The notes: a model not told the origin generated them from the sequence alone. 64,000 bases of DNA from Saccharomyces mikatae IFO 1815 (GCF_947241705.1 NC_079269.1:62001-126000), one strand, 5' to 3'; positions 22,182-33,149 are shown, counted from the first letter of the stretch. Numbers and translations: made by a program.

Positions 22182-23828
22182 TTATGTATCGTCCAAAGGA
22201 TGAATTTCCATCAATGATGAATTACCTATATAATTGCATGTCGCATAATCCGTATCCATATAGAAATTGTAACTTTGATAAAGAAGATCTTCCGTAGTTA
22301 CGTCATCCGGACAAGCAAATCCAAAGTCACTGGGGCAGTTTCGTACCAATGTATAGCACATATCAATACAAGGTAGTATTTCATAATAGTCATCCAAAGG
22401 TTTAATGAATTGATTCAAATAATCATTACGATTGTGAGATTTATCTCTGTGGATATAGTACTGGGAAGAAGTAGTGCTACATCTAGGAATGGACACTGCA
22501 CATACCCAGTCACGATACGCTTCTGCGCAATCATCGCAAGTCATGATTGGAGAGTACCTTGCATTTTTGTCTGCGTCACAGGAGATTAACTGTAAAGCTT
22601 TGCTAAAATTCGAATAAAGTGCCTCGGCGATGTGATCATATGTCTGTGCCATGAGAGTCTTATTATTTACGGAGAATGATGAAGTAGGTACGGAATATGC
22701 CACGTCACTGCAGAAGTTTAAATCAAAGATTAAAGAGCACGCGTCAGTACCTCTTGTGGTAAAGTATACAGGTGAAAATAATACACCACCCACACTTGAC
22801 AATCCATCACCATTACTGATTTTCTTTGTTAGGTAAGCGACATAGGTTGTTGAGGCATTCAGCCCTGTTACATAAAACATTTCGGTTACGCTGCCACCAT
22901 ACTCAGCTATTTTTCTCTGGATGGCGAGATCGGTACGTCCTAATGGGTTTGTACTGTTTGAGGTAACTGTTGCATTCGGTGTACTTTGAGAAGACACTAA
23001 ATGGGGTCCATTCTTTACAGCACATAGAGAAAGATTATAGTTTTGGTTTACTTTAACAGAATCTTCGTACGAGTAAACATATAGGTCGTATAAGGATGGA
23101 TCATATATTGAAAAATTGTGGTAAACTTTAGCGTCAGCAGTGACATTACCAGTGGACAGTAGTGCAGAGTTCATATCAGTGTCCAGGACATCCACCCAAG
23201 GCCTTACGTCCCATTGAAATACCAAATCGTTCTCGGAAATACTTAGTCTGTACTCCCAATTTTCTGAGCTGTCAGAACTGGATAGTGGTTCATTTGTAGT
23301 AGAATTCACTAGCTGTACTACCACATAAAGATTTGAATAAGTGGAGGTGGCATTTGAATTAGAAGACTGTACCGGACTAATTGCTAATGCTTGAATGTAA
23401 CCATCTTGGAAAACCGCACATTGGCCAATCTCTGGGTTATCTAAAACTGTTTCGTTGAAAGAATAGTATATTGTTAAATCTACTTCCGATTTATTTGTAG
23501 GCATTTCGCAAATATTGCCACTGATAAACATCAATACTTCATACGTAGGTGCGAATCCATAACCAGAGGCTTCTGCGTCGATGGTAAACACAAAGCTGTC
23601 CTTCTTGCCCCCTGTTATGTTTGATAGAATTGGGGTCCATTCATAAATGCTATCTGAATTGATAATTGTCTGTTGACCAGTCGCCATAATGTTCTTCCCC
23701 CAACCGTTTATTTTTGGGAACTTTAGGGAAATATTCTTGTTTGCGAAGGGGTTGTATTCCTGGAATAGACCTTGAACAGTGCTGGCAAACAGGAAATAAA
23801 GAACAAATAACCAGTGCCATATCATCAT
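22182..23828 (-). CDS. MID1: stretch-activated calcium channel subunit Mid1
   Basis: N-glycosylated membrane protein of the ER and plasma membrane. It partners the Cch1 channel for calcium uptake after mating pheromone, cold or ER stress. I take the start at 23828 (MMIWHWLFVLYFLF), giving 548 residues as in S. cerevisiae. An ATG at 23849 would add seven. The N terminus is a hydrophobic signal sequence. Many Asn-X-Ser/Thr sites run through the middle (for example NKTL, NASTTY, NYNLS). The C-terminal third has two Cys-rich clusters (CDADKNARYSPIMTCDDC and the CIDMCYTLVRNC region) needed for function. Divergent from RFC3. Confidence 0.96.
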   Translation of the reverse strand: MMIWHWLFVLYFLFASTVQGLFQEYNPFANKNISLKFPKINGWGKNIMATGQQTIINSDSIYEWTPILSNITGGKKDSFVFTIDAEASGYGFAPTYEVLMFISGNICEMPTNKSEVDLTIYYSFNETVLDNPEIGQCAVFQDGYIQALAISPVQSSNSNATSTYSNLYVVVQLVNSTTNEPLSSSDSSENWEYRLSISENDLVFQWDVRPWVDVLDTDMNSALLSTGNVTADAKVYHNFSIYDPSLYDLYVYSYEDSVKVNQNYNLSLCAVKNGPHLVSSQSTPNATVTSNSTNPLGRTDLAIQRKIAEYGGSVTEMFYVTGLNASTTYVAYLTKKISNGDGLSSVGGVLFSPVYFTTRGTDACSLIFDLNFCSDVAYSVPTSSFSVNNKTLMAQTYDHIAEALYSNFSKALQLISCDADKNARYSPIMTCDDCAEAYRDWVCAVSIPRCSTTSSQYYIHRDKSHNRNDYLNQFIKPLDDYYEILPCIDMCYTLVRNCPSDFGFACPDDVTTEDLLYQSYNFYMDTDYATCNYIGNSSLMEIHPLDDT

Positions 23829-24204
23829 TTCAGGAGAGTACGTGGGCAATGAACTGAAGTGGTACTAGAGGCTTAACTGTTATTCAATACGGCAGTTAGC
23901 CAGTTGATGCTTGAACAGCCAAAAAAATACTATGCCAGTCCTTCGAAACTGTTCGGAAGTTCTTCCAGGTTTTAATAGCTTAGTGTGAACAAAAACTGTT
24001 CCCGAAAACAAAACGTTTACTAAAAGGTTGGATACTGTCATCACATCATCGCATCACCGCTATAATGACTTCCAGATTTCTTTTTTTTAAAGTAGTACGC
24101 GATTTCCAGAGAAATGAAAAGAAGCTATAAAATATCACAAGAGGATACTTTTGCGAAGTTTAGCAACTCGACAAAATAATAAGAACAAGTGCAGTATACG
24201 AAGA
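23829..24204. promoter_or_regulatory. MID1/RFC3 divergent promoter
   Basis: A 376-bp gap. An MCB-like core ACGCGA lies at 24097-24102, 103 bp before the RFC3 start, which would fit S-phase expression of a replication factor. It is only a partial match. Nothing else recognised. Confidence 0.4.
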
Positions 24205-25227
24205 ATGCCACCAAGTGCAGATAACAAGAGTAAGGAAAATCTTCCATGGGTCGAGAAATATAGACCCGAAACATTGGACGAGGTCTACGGACAAACCGAG
24301 GTGGTCACCACGATTCGTAAATTTGTAGATGAGGGTAAATTGCCGCACCTTCTATTCTATGGTCCTCCAGGGACCGGTAAAACCTCTACAATTGTTGCAC
24401 TGGCACGTGAGATATATGGCAAGAACTATTCAAACATGGTTCTGGAGCTGAATGCATCCGATGACAGAGGTATTGATGTGGTGAGGAACCAAATCAAAGA
24501 CTTTGCCTCCACGAGACAAATTTTCTCCAAAGGGTTTAAGCTGATCATACTGGATGAAGCCGACGCCATGACAAACGCTGCCCAAAACGCGTTGAGAAGG
24601 GTCATCGAACGCTATACCAAGAATACACGATTCTGTGTGTTGGCCAATTATGCACATAAACTTACGCCTGCGTTATTGAGTAGGTGCACGAGATTCAGAT
24701 TTCAACCTTTGCCTCAGGAAGCTATCGAGCGTCGGATAGCCAATGTGTTGGTTCATGAGAAGCTGAAACTATCACCCGAAGCCGAGAAGGCTTTGATAGA
24801 ACTTTCCAACGGTGATATGAGACGTGTGCTGAATGTTTTGCAGTCATGCAAGGCCACTCTAGACAACCCCGACGAGGATGAGATCAGTGACGACGTTATC
24901 TATGAATGCTGCGGCGCACCCAGACCAAGCGACCTAAAGACAGTACTAAAGTCGATGCTGGAAGACGACTGGGGCACTGCGCATTACACCCTGAACAAAG
25001 TACGCAGTGCCAAGGGCCTGGCGCTGATTGACTTAATTGAAGGCATCGTGAAGATACTGGAGGACTATGAGCTGCAAAATGAAGAGACAAGAGTGCTTTT
25101 ACTAACTAAGCTGGCCGATATCGAATATTCGATATCCAGAGGTGGCAACGACCAGATTCAAGGCAGCGCGGTCATTGGCGCCATCAAGACCAGCTTCGAG
25201 AATGAAACACTTAAAGCCAACGTATAA
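24205..25227 (+). CDS. RFC3: replication factor C subunit 3 (clamp loader)
   Basis: AAA+ ATPase subunit of RFC, which loads PCNA at primer ends, and of the Rad24, Ctf18 and Elg1 alternative loaders. Start at 24205 (MPPSADNKSKENLPWVEKYRP), giving 340 residues as in S. cerevisiae. The frame is open to 24151, but that part is not conserved. Motifs in order: RFC box II WVEKYRPETLDEVYGQ; Walker A FYGPPGTGKTST at about residue 51; Walker B LIILDEADAMT at about 113; sensor 1 CVLANYAHKL; and the SRC arginine finger LLSRCTRFRF at about 157-166. The C-terminal helical domain ends KTSFENETLKANV. All catalytic residues are present. Confidence 0.97.
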   Translation: MPPSADNKSKENLPWVEKYRPETLDEVYGQTEVVTTIRKFVDEGKLPHLLFYGPPGTGKTSTIVALAREIYGKNYSNMVLELNASDDRGIDVVRNQIKDFASTRQIFSKGFKLIILDEADAMTNAAQNALRRVIERYTKNTRFCVLANYAHKLTPALLSRCTRFRFQPLPQEAIERRIANVLVHEKLKLSPEAEKALIELSNGDMRRVLNVLQSCKATLDNPDEDEISDDVIYECCGAPRPSDLKTVLKSMLEDDWGTAHYTLNKVRSAKGLALIDLIEGIVKILEDYELQNEETRVLLLTKLADIEYSISRGGNDQIQGSAVIGAIKTSFENETLKANV

Positions 25228-25863
25228 CCAACCCAAATATCTATAGATACGATATGTACAGAACAGTCGCATTGTGCAACATAACGTTACATAACACGCA
25301 AAACAAGAAAAAAGAAAAGATGAAACCTGTTTTCAATTTGCATACCGGAAACCGTAAATCATTTGGCGTCTAGCGGCCGACCAAGAATGCGAATTGCCAA
25401 ACTTTCTGCTTAAAGTAGCATTCTCCTTACGTGATTCCTACTTTAGTCTCACAGCTGTCATGAATAGTAGAAATCAGGCTTACCGTTCTGCACTTGCCAG
25501 ATCGGGAAATATTTCCGAAAACGGCAACGCCGGCATGGATAAGAATTTCGTGTTAAAAATGGCGTCCATCGCGAAATTTTTCGCGGAGGCATGCGACGCA
25601 AAAGCGACTCGAAATGTCGGAAGCCAAATGAGGCGATATGGCTGTGGGCCCAGTTTGGCGTTATTATGGAGAACAAAGGAAATGGTAGTTTCCATATAGC
25701 AGTGGGAAAACATATATAAGGTCAATGAGCCTGCAAGGGTTATGGGGTCGATAAGGTTGTCTTGGTTTCTTGTTATAATGGGATTCGCCTCGCATATACC
25801 AGCAATCATCCGCTGTCCGTAACATTGATAAAGAATAATAATAATAATAGTAAAATTAACAAA
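25228..25863 (+). promoter_or_regulatory. PCL1 promoter with paired SBF boxes
   Basis: A 636-bp gap with no gene. At 25570-25576 (CGCGAAA) and 25579-25585 (TTTCGCG) two Swi4-type boxes face each other, about 280-295 bp before the PCL1 start. More G/C-rich CGA motifs follow (GCGACGCAAAAGCGAC near 25593). PCL1 is a known SBF target at G1/S, so the location is as expected. Plus- and minus-strand open stretches across this region look like chance. Confidence 0.65.
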
Positions 25864-26703
25864 ATGTGTGAATACAGCAAGGCTCTACATATTCTGCTCA
25901 AGTCACCAGTCACGGATGACATAATAAAATTTTTAACTGATACAACATTGAGGGTTGTGCCCTCGAGCAACTACCCCACACCTCCGGGCTCTCCAGGCGA
26001 GAAACATATGGCTAGACTGCCATCGCTGATGACTTTTATCACTAGATTGGTGAGATACACCAACGTGTACACACCTACTTTGCTAACTGCAGCTTGTTAT
26101 TTGAACAAGCTCAAGCGCATTTTACCTAAGGATGCCACTGGTCTACCCTCGACCATTCACCGCATTTTCTTAGCCTGTTTGATACTGAGTGCTAAGTTCC
26201 ACAACGATTCGTCTCCTTTGAACAAGCACTGGGCCAGGTATACTGACGGTCTCTTTACACTGGAGGACATCAATCTTATGGAAAGGCAATTACTGCAGCT
26301 TTTGAACTGGGACCTTAGGGTGAACACAGAAGATCTGATCCTGGATCTGCAGCCTCTATTGGAGCCAATCAAGCAAGACTTGGTGAGGTCCAGCGACCAA
26401 AGGAAGAGAATAAACATGATGATGTCTATGAACAAGAGGACTTGTGCTGGCACAAGCCCTCTTAGATCAAATAGTAGATTTAAGCTCTATGAAAAACAAA
26501 GAAACGTGTCAATTGCATCAGACTTAAGTTCCGCCACTCTCGTCGACAGTTGTAATGACCTAAGAAGACTAAAAGATGTTACCAACATAGCGAACAACAC
26601 AGCCGTTAATACCACTTACGTTAGGAATGTTGAGAAATGGAATGACAATGTCAACAGACAAAGCTGGGATTTGGAACGGATCATGAGTCAACACGGGTTT
26701 TAA
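25864..26703 (+). CDS. PCL1: Pho85 cyclin Pcl1
   Basis: G1 cyclin that activates the Pho85 kinase in late G1, acting on morphogenesis and cell-cycle entry targets. 279 residues from MCEYSKALHILLKS, the S. cerevisiae length; the in-frame codons upstream to 25762 are not conserved. The Pho80-type cyclin box spans about residues 20-155 with the signature FLACLILSAKFHNDSS and NLMERQLLQLLNWDLR. The C-terminal 100 residues are Ser/Asn-rich and may carry phosphorylation and turnover signals. The paralogue is PCL2; synteny with RFC3 and CAF40 points to PCL1. Confidence 0.97.
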   Translation: MCEYSKALHILLKSPVTDDIIKFLTDTTLRVVPSSNYPTPPGSPGEKHMARLPSLMTFITRLVRYTNVYTPTLLTAACYLNKLKRILPKDATGLPSTIHRIFLACLILSAKFHNDSSPLNKHWARYTDGLFTLEDINLMERQLLQLLNWDLRVNTEDLILDLQPLLEPIKQDLVRSSDQRKRINMMMSMNKRTCAGTSPLRSNSRFKLYEKQRNVSIASDLSSATLVDSCNDLRRLKDVTNIANNTAVNTTYVRNVEKWNDNVNRQSWDLERIMSQHGF

Positions 26704-28230
26704 AACGATAATGAGAGAGCGCCTTTGTGGCTCTTGGTGGGATAAAGATTTTGATAGAGCAAAGTTAACGGATACATACTATATTAAAATTCTAAATAAT
26801 TAAAGATACCTAATACAAATAATTGGAACTAATACCAAAATCATGACAAAGGCGTTTATTACTGTGTGTTAAACCCTAATTGATTATGTTATAATAACTT
26901 CCATTCGGGTGACACTTTCCGTAAGTGAAAAAAAAAAAAAACCTTTTTCTTCAAGAGGTATAAAAGGCGAACATTATTTCAAGCAAAATCACATTTCATT
27001 CTTGTATTATAATTAAGATACCTCTCACAGAATCAAAGCGGTAGCCAAAAGTTGTAGTAATAATCGGTTTCTAATCTTTGATAAGTATATCAAAGGCGTT
27101 AACATTTTGTTTCCGTAATAGTACCTTGACAGAACATGGATTGAAATTTAAAGATTTAACTAAAGGAAATGGAAAATGACGAGAAAAAAGCTGTGCACCA
27201 GTCTGACATGGACGCCACAAGTACTCAGGTGTCCTATGAAGCATTAAGTATACCCAAATTTCTGATCCATTTTTTTTATTTTCTTTTATTTTCTTTCACA
27301 TCTGCAGGTGTATTACGAACAAACTGTTGACGTTAGCCAGAGGCGTTATGTATCTTTTTTATATTTTTTCGTAGGAGTTGGATGCTTTTCAGTTGTTAAT
27401 CAGCTGTCGCGGGTCCATACCGCTTGCTTTTGGTTTAATCTGTACGACGGGTACGTTGCTAGAGCAAAAATCTATTGTCTATAACCTCTCAAACGAGTGC
27501 CATTCATTTGTTATGACAGGGTTCATGCCGGACTATGTGATGATGTTTTCTCTTTATATTTCATTGCCCTTTTAGCGATCGAGGTAGCAAGAAACAAAAC
27601 ATATTCTATTTTGTCTCTTGAAAACTGAAAAAATGAGCCGAAACAATAATAAAAACAAACAACGGCTAAAGAAAATAATAAGGTAAACCTACAAACTGAA
27701 TGCATGGAGTATATGCATTACAAGTTCAAGTATGAAAACTCTTTTATAAGTAATACTTCCGGTAGCTTCCTCGCTCTTTCAAGTAATTGTGATTCAACTG
27801 ATAGTTGGCCATATCAAGCGAAATTGCTTGCGGAGCAAACAAGAGAAAATACACCACGTTATGTTTATTTACCCATATTAGACTAGATCCCATATCCTCC
27901 CACCATTGCAAAACTGTCACCACCTGATTGTATGTAAGTTCTTGACAGATATAAAGGTAACGACTAAAGAAAATACACCCACACACCACAACTTGCTGAG
28001 AATTTTGCTGCGAACAGTAAGAGGCAAATTCCAAGTTTAAGTAATTTACGCATAGAAGACATTGGTAAAGAATTGTAGAGTCAGAGTGCATAAGTTAGAA
28101 AGCGTTCGCCTTGAAATCTTTCAAGTCTTGAAATTTTCGTGCCCGCGTGTGTATCTGCTTACCTTGACAAGATTACAGTATTTTCCTAAAGCAACACGAC
28201 AGCAACTGAACATCCTTTGAATAAACTAAT
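26704..28230. other. long PCL1-CAF40 intergenic region without a recognised gene
   Basis: 1.5 kb, the longest gap outside the tRNA island. It has a poly-A run of about 14 ending at 26940, a good TATA sequence (TATAAAAG, 26959-26966) and then an ATG at 27169 opening 53 codons. After that come short hydrophobic reading frames in other phases (about 27311-27570). T-rich tracts lie at 27268-27300. The right half, 27600-28230, shows nothing I recognise except the CAF40 promoter. Possibilities are a decayed gene, a non-coding RNA or an origin of replication (near-ACS sequence around 27858). None is established. Confidence 0.5.
27169..27330 (+). CDS. unrecognised 53-codon reading frame
   Basis: Starts MENDEKKAVHQSDMDATSTQ. 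The first 30 residues are hydrophilic and look like a cytosolic N-terminal tail. They are followed by a hydrophobic stretch (FLIHFFYFLLFSFTSAGV) and a stop. A TATA box lies 200 bp upstream. The pattern of a polar tail before a membrane segment resembles the start of a transporter, and other-phase hydrophobic frames follow for 250 bp, so this could be the head of a decayed membrane-protein gene. I do not recognise a family. Chance is also possible because the hydrophobic part is a T-rich tract. Confidence 0.25.
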   Translation: MENDEKKAVHQSDMDATSTQVSYEALSIPKFLIHFFYFLLFSFTSAGVLRTNC

Positions 28231-29349
28231 ATGTTTTCCGCTCAAAAGCCAATATATGGCAATGGAGCAGGCATGAATATGAATGGTGGTGTCCCCTCAG
28301 GAAACAATGCAGGATCTATGCCTATGCCTGGAGTTCCAGCGGCAATGGGTGCAGGCATTAATCAACATATCCCTAGTGGTGGCCCCATGCTCATGGGCAA
28401 TGCTCCAAATAATAACAATAATAGTAACAACGATGGCGGCGAGAATAATGGAAACAATGGTGGTAACGACGCTAACACTGCTCGAACTAACCCAAACATG
28501 GTCGGTAATAGAGGTGCTGTACATGCTCTAGATGATCCCAATGTATACCATTGGATTTGCCAGTTAACCTACGGCCCTCAAAAGGAACAAGCGCTGCTTG
28601 AACTAGGACGCAAAAGGGAACAATTTGACGACCTTGCTGTCGTTCTCTGGTCTTCGTTTGGTGTAATGACCTCATTGTTGAACGAAATCATTTCCGTATA
28701 CCCAATGCTGCAACCTCAGATGCTATCCAATAATTTATCAAACCGTGTTTGCAACGCGCTAGTTCTTCTACAGTGCGTTGCATCTCATCCAGAGACCAAA
28801 CATCTCTTCTTACAGGCTCATATTCCACTCTTTCTCTTTCCTTTTTTGAACACTACCTCCAGACAAAGAACTTTTGAGTATTTGAGATTGACCTCATTGG
28901 GTGTGATAGGTGCATTGGTCAAGAATGACTCACAAGATGTAATAACCTTTTTGTTAAGGACCGACATTGTACCGTTATGTCTAAGGATCATGGAATCTTC
29001 TTCTGAACTATCTAAAACAGTCGCCATTTTCATCTTACAAAAGATTCTACTCGATGACGTTGGCTTGCAATATATTTGCGCAACTTTGGAAAGATTCTAC
29101 GCTGTCACTAATGTGTTAAAAGATATGGTTGAGCACTTAACCGTGAACACACCACCAGGAAGGCTACTCAAACACATTATTAGATGCTACTTAAGATTAA
29201 GTGACGATTTGGAAGCGCGCAGACTATTGAAAGTGGTTCTACCTGCCAAGCTAAGAGACAACACTTTTACAGAAGTGCTAAGAGACGATGTCGGATCCAA
29301 AAGATGTCTAGCGCAATTGCTATTGACATTGAACGAAGAAACCTCATGA
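28231..29349 (+). CDS. CAF40: CCR4-NOT subunit Caf40 (CNOT9/Rcd1)
   Basis: Subunit of the CCR4-NOT deadenylase complex that binds Not1 and recruits RNA-binding proteins. 372 residues; S. cerevisiae has 373. The N-terminal 95 residues are a low-complexity Met/Gly/Asn-rich region (runs of NN near residues 59-80). The conserved armadillo-repeat Rcd1 domain covers about 100-370, starting [20 protein letters not shown], with typical segments [20 protein letters not shown] and [20 protein letters not shown]. The end is [11 protein letters not shown]. All expected repeats are present. Confidence 0.96.
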   Translation: MFSAQKPIYGNGAGMNMNGGVPSGNNAGSMPMPGVPAAMGAGINQHIPSGGPMLMGNAPNNNNNSNNDGGENNGNNGGNDANTARTNPNMVGNRGAVHALDDPNVYHWICQLTYGPQKEQALLELGRKREQFDDLAVVLWSSFGVMTSLLNEIISVYPMLQPQMLSNNLSNRVCNALVLLQCVASHPETKHLFLQAHIPLFLFPFLNTTSRQRTFEYLRLTSLGVIGALVKNDSQDVITFLLRTDIVPLCLRIMESSSELSKTVAIFILQKILLDDVGLQYICATLERFYAVTNVLKDMVEHLTVNTPPGRLLKHIIRCYLRLSDDLEARRLLKVVLPAKLRDNTFTEVLRDDVGSKRCLAQLLLTLNEETS

Positions 29350-29921
29350 TGCATTCCATAGATATATTTCTCTTTTCCTATTTCTGATTTCCTGTACTGT
29401 TTCAATCTTCCCTTTCCTGTTTTAGTTTCACTTCCTTACCTCTCCTAATTTTGTATAGTTATAATTATATTTATATGCATAAAATGTATAAGGTTCACCC
29501 ACATTTTAGTATAGTTTGCCATAGAATAAGAAGATTCATCCATTGCAGCCGCTATTATTCATCACTTTCGCATCACCCGGAGTGTCCCCCCTGTGTCACA
29601 ACATACGAAGACACGAACTACGATTCTATTTTTTCGAAATCTAAAGGTTTCGTCAAGATCAATGAAATATACGTGGGCGTTTTCTGGTTGCGAGTTCCCT
29701 TGTTGGGAACGCAATTCTTTACGAATAAGTGCAAGGGAAGAATCGTGTGTGCTCATTACCATCTTGCTTCCTGATTTACTCTGCTCAATCCGTTCTTTTT
29801 TGTTCTTTGCTTCATCCAGGTGCGCTCGCAACATTACAAAACAACGTATAATACAAAATAGCAAAACAGACGAATAGGACGAAAGTAAAGGGAGTGAAAT
29901 TAAGTTAAAGAGTGAATAGAC
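29350..29921. other. CAF40-SEC21 intergenic region
   Basis: A 572-bp gap: CAF40 3' flank and SEC21 promoter. Open stretches on both strands overlap each other here and show no coding character. No site recognised. Confidence 0.6.
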
Positions 29922-32729
29922 ATGTCTGCACATACTTATAAAAAATTCGAAAACTCGACCTCGGGCGATTTGCCTGATAAAATGACAATTTATCAGGATT
30001 GTATGAACACGTTTAACGAATCACCTGTCAATTCCAAGAGATGTCGTTTATTGATTTCTCGTTTGCTGAGACTATTGGCTCAAGGTGAAACCTTTCCACA
30101 AAATGAAGCCACTGCATTGTTTTTCTCTATCTCCAAATTATTCCAACATCAGAACGACTCTTTGAGACAAGCTGTTTATTTGGCAATTAAGGAATTGAGT
30201 GGTATTTCAGAGGATGTGTTGATGGCGACATCTTCAATAATGAAGGACGTTCAAAATGGTTCCGATTTAATCAAGCCTGACGCTATCAGGTCGTTAACTT
30301 ATGTTTTGGATGAATCTACCGCTTTTTCAGCTGAGAGATTATTGAAAAGTGCTGTGGTAAGTAGACATCCTTCAATATCTTCAGCAGCATTATGTACTTC
30401 TTATCATTTGCTACCCATTTCAGAAGTCACAATCAGAAGATTCACAAACGAAACCCAAGAAGCTGTCCTGGATTTGAAACAGTTTCCAAATCAACCTACT
30501 AATAGTGAATATTACCCAAATTCTACATATATTTCTCAGTATCATGCTCTTGGGTTACTTTATCAACTGAAGAAAAACGACAAAATGGCACTATTGAAAC
30601 TGGTTAGACATTTTTCTGAGAACAATTCTTTGAAGAATCAGTTGGCCAAGGTAGAATTAGTCAAGATTGTCAATGATTTACTTTATAGAGACCCTCAATT
30701 ATTTAACCAATTTAGACCACTTTTATCTGATTGGCTATCTAATAAGTTTGAATCCGTTCAGTTGGAAACAGCAAAATTGATCACTTCTTTCGCTACTCGC
30801 AACTCCCGCTTGGTGGCTCCAGAACTATATGCAGCAGCCGTCAGTGCTTTACAGTCCTTGCTGACTGTCCCTCGTGTTTCTTCTAGATTTGCTGCATTGA
30901 GAATCCTGAACAGAATCTCCATGGTTTCACCTGAAAAGATTGTTGTTTGTAATCCTGAATTAGAGTCTTTGATCAACGATTCTAATAGAAATATTTCTAC
31001 TTATGCAATCACCACTTTATTGAAGACAGGAACTTCCAAAAATATCTCGTCTCTAATTTCTACCATTACTAATTTCATCCATGATGTCAGTGATGACTTT
31101 AAGATTATTATTATCGATGCCGTTCGTACTTTATCTTTAAATTTCCCACAAGAATGGAAATCAATTTTGAATTTCTTAATTGATGTCTTGAAAAACAGTG
31201 AGGGTGGATTCAAGTTTAAAAACAGTATTGTTGAAGCATTAATTGATATTGTCTCATTTGTTCCACAGTCTAAAGAGCTTGCCTTAGAGAACTTGTGTGA
31301 TTTCATCGAAGACTGTGAATTTAACGAAATACTAGTAAGAATATTACATCTTTTGGGTAAAGAAGGTCCATCTGCTCCAAATCCATCATTATATGTCAGA
31401 CATATTTATAATAGAGTTGTATTGGAGAACTCTATTATCAGATCTGCTGCTGTAGTAGCTTTATCCAAATTTGCTTTAACAAAGAACGATTCCACTTTAT
31501 ACGAATCAATCATAAGTTTGTTGAAGAGAATTGCTAATGATAAAGACGATGAAGTCAGAGACAGAGCTACCATTGCACTAGAATTTATTGATTCTGCAAG
31601 GAATAAACAAGACGTCATAGCACAGAATCTAATTGAATCCAAATATTATTATGATATTCCATCATTAGAGTCGAAATTAAATTCTTACATTTCCTCGAAT
31701 ATTGATTCATTTGCAACCGCATTCGATGTCAATCAAGTTCGCAAGTTTACGGAGGATGAAATGAAAGCAATAAATTTGAAGAGAAAGCAAGAACAGATTT
31801 TCAATCAAAAGTCAGAAACAACTTTGGATACCACCCCAGAGGCGGACAGTATTGTTCCAGAAAAGAGAGCAGATGCAAATTCCTTTGCTGGTCCAAACTT
31901 GGATGACCACCAAGAAGATCTATTAGCTACTAAGTACGCTGACGAATTGTTATCTATTGAACAAATCAAACCATTTGGTCAATTAGTAAATAGTTCCAGG
32001 GCTATCTCATTGACTGAGCCAGAAGCCGAATTTATTGTACGTGGTATCAAACACATCTTCAAAGATAACGTTGTTTTGCAATTTAATATTACAAATACTC
32101 TGACAGATATTGCCTTGGACAATGTTTCCGTCGTTTGCACCCCTGAAATTTCTGATGAGGTTGAATTGGAAGAACTATTCACTTTACAAGTGGACAGATT
32201 ATTACCATCTGAGGAGGCGGCTTGTTACGTTGCATTTAAAAAATCTGATGAAATAGTAATGGAAGGTTTTTTAAACAACCTAACATTCACCACAAAAGAA
32301 ATAAATCCTGATACTAATGAACCATTTGAAGGCGATGAAGGTTTCCAAGATGAGTATGAAATCGACTCCATTTTCTTGAATGCTGGCGATTATGTCAAGA
32401 GTTCTTTTACAGGTAACTTTTCCGCTACATTTGATGAATTACCATGTGAAGAGATTGCTGTGTTCAATATTCAAGAAGACTTGTCTATACAAGAAGTTGT
32501 AGATAAGATAATTCTAAACAGTAGCTGCTTGCCAGTGGAAAGTACCCAATTTGCTCCAAGTGATTCAAACTCTCATACCTTGAAATTATTTGGTAAGAGC
32601 GCTTTAACTGGCTCCAAGGTAGCATTACAAATTAAAATGATCAAGAGCTCGAAAGGACTTGCTTTGAAAGTTCATGGTAAAGGTGAAGACAGATTATTAT
32701 GCTCTGATCTGGTGAATGGCTTAATGTAG
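29922..32729 (+). CDS. SEC21: COPI coat gamma subunit Sec21
   Basis: Gamma-COP of the coatomer coat, which forms vesicles for Golgi-to-ER retrograde transport by binding Arf1 and cargo tails. 935 residues, the S. cerevisiae length. An adaptin-type helical-repeat trunk fills about residues 30-560 (DKMTIYQDCMNTFNESPVN; RLLISRLLRLLAQGE). A charged linker at about 600-660 leads to the appendage, about 665-935, with a beta-sandwich and platform subdomain. The sequence is continuous, with no intron or disruption. Essential gene. Confidence 0.98.
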   Translation: MSAHTYKKFENSTSGDLPDKMTIYQDCMNTFNESPVNSKRCRLLISRLLRLLAQGETFPQNEATALFFSISKLFQHQNDSLRQAVYLAIKELSGISEDVLMATSSIMKDVQNGSDLIKPDAIRSLTYVLDESTAFSAERLLKSAVVSRHPSISSAALCTSYHLLPISEVTIRRFTNETQEAVLDLKQFPNQPTNSEYYPNSTYISQYHALGLLYQLKKNDKMALLKLVRHFSENNSLKNQLAKVELVKIVNDLLYRDPQLFNQFRPLLSDWLSNKFESVQLETAKLITSFATRNSRLVAPELYAAAVSALQSLLTVPRVSSRFAALRILNRISMVSPEKIVVCNPELESLINDSNRNISTYAITTLLKTGTSKNISSLISTITNFIHDVSDDFKIIIIDAVRTLSLNFPQEWKSILNFLIDVLKNSEGGFKFKNSIVEALIDIVSFVPQSKELALENLCDFIEDCEFNEILVRILHLLGKEGPSAPNPSLYVRHIYNRVVLENSIIRSAAVVALSKFALTKNDSTLYESIISLLKRIANDKDDEVRDRATIALEFIDSARNKQDVIAQNLIESKYYYDIPSLESKLNSYISSNIDSFATAFDVNQVRKFTEDEMKAINLKRKQEQIFNQKSETTLDTTPEADSIVPEKRADANSFAGPNLDDHQEDLLATKYADELLSIEQIKPFGQLVNSSRAISLTEPEAEFIVRGIKHIFKDNVVLQFNITNTLTDIALDNVSVVCTPEISDEVELEELFTLQVDRLLPSEEAACYVAFKKSDEIVMEGFLNNLTFTTKEINPDTNEPFEGDEGFQDEYEIDSIFLNAGDYVKSSFTGNFSATFDELPCEEIAVFNIQEDLSIQEVVDKIILNSSCLPVESTQFAPSDSNSHTLKLFGKSALTGSKVALQIKMIKSSKGLALKVHGKGEDRLLCSDLVNGLM

Positions 32730-33149
32730 TAAACTGTCAAACTTTAAACTATCAAGTATTCCCATCCTTCACCCTTCTTTCACTATTGGTAGGATTCCCC
32801 AAGAATTGTATGAGCTTTGCGAAGTTTATTTACAAATATGGGCATGAAGTGTGGGAACAATAATAAATCCAAAAAAATCACGGATAGAATATGACGGATC
32901 ATCACCACACAAAGAGTAAATTATGTAATCTTTATATAAACAAATTTTTTAAAGAAAAAATACTATAGTAATCCGTCAAGAGAAGAAGACAAGAGCAACG
33001 CAGAAAAGTAGGTACATAGTTGATTTCGTGGAAAAAGAAAAAAAAAGAACCACATTACTGTAACCAGACAAACCGTGAAGAGCTGTCAGACCCTTGGACG
33101 TGTTACATTTCACTATATATTTCGTTGCCAATATTATTGTTCGATAACC
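32730..33149. other. SEC21-CUS2 intergenic region
   Basis: A 420-bp gap. The CUS2 frame is open upstream to 33075, but the conserved start is at 33150. A-rich stretch at 33030-33050. No gene or site recognised. Confidence 0.6.

Noticed and set aside
27537-27628. C/D-box snoRNA-like spacing: GTGATGA at 27537 and CTGA at 27625.
   Set aside because: The bases outside the two boxes do not pair into a terminal stem and I found no convincing guide match to rRNA. The spacing alone is weak.
29562-29933. 123-codon minus-strand frame overlapping the SEC21 start.
   Set aside because: It overlaps another open stretch on the plus strand and the SEC21 promoter; composition is not protein-like and no family is evident.
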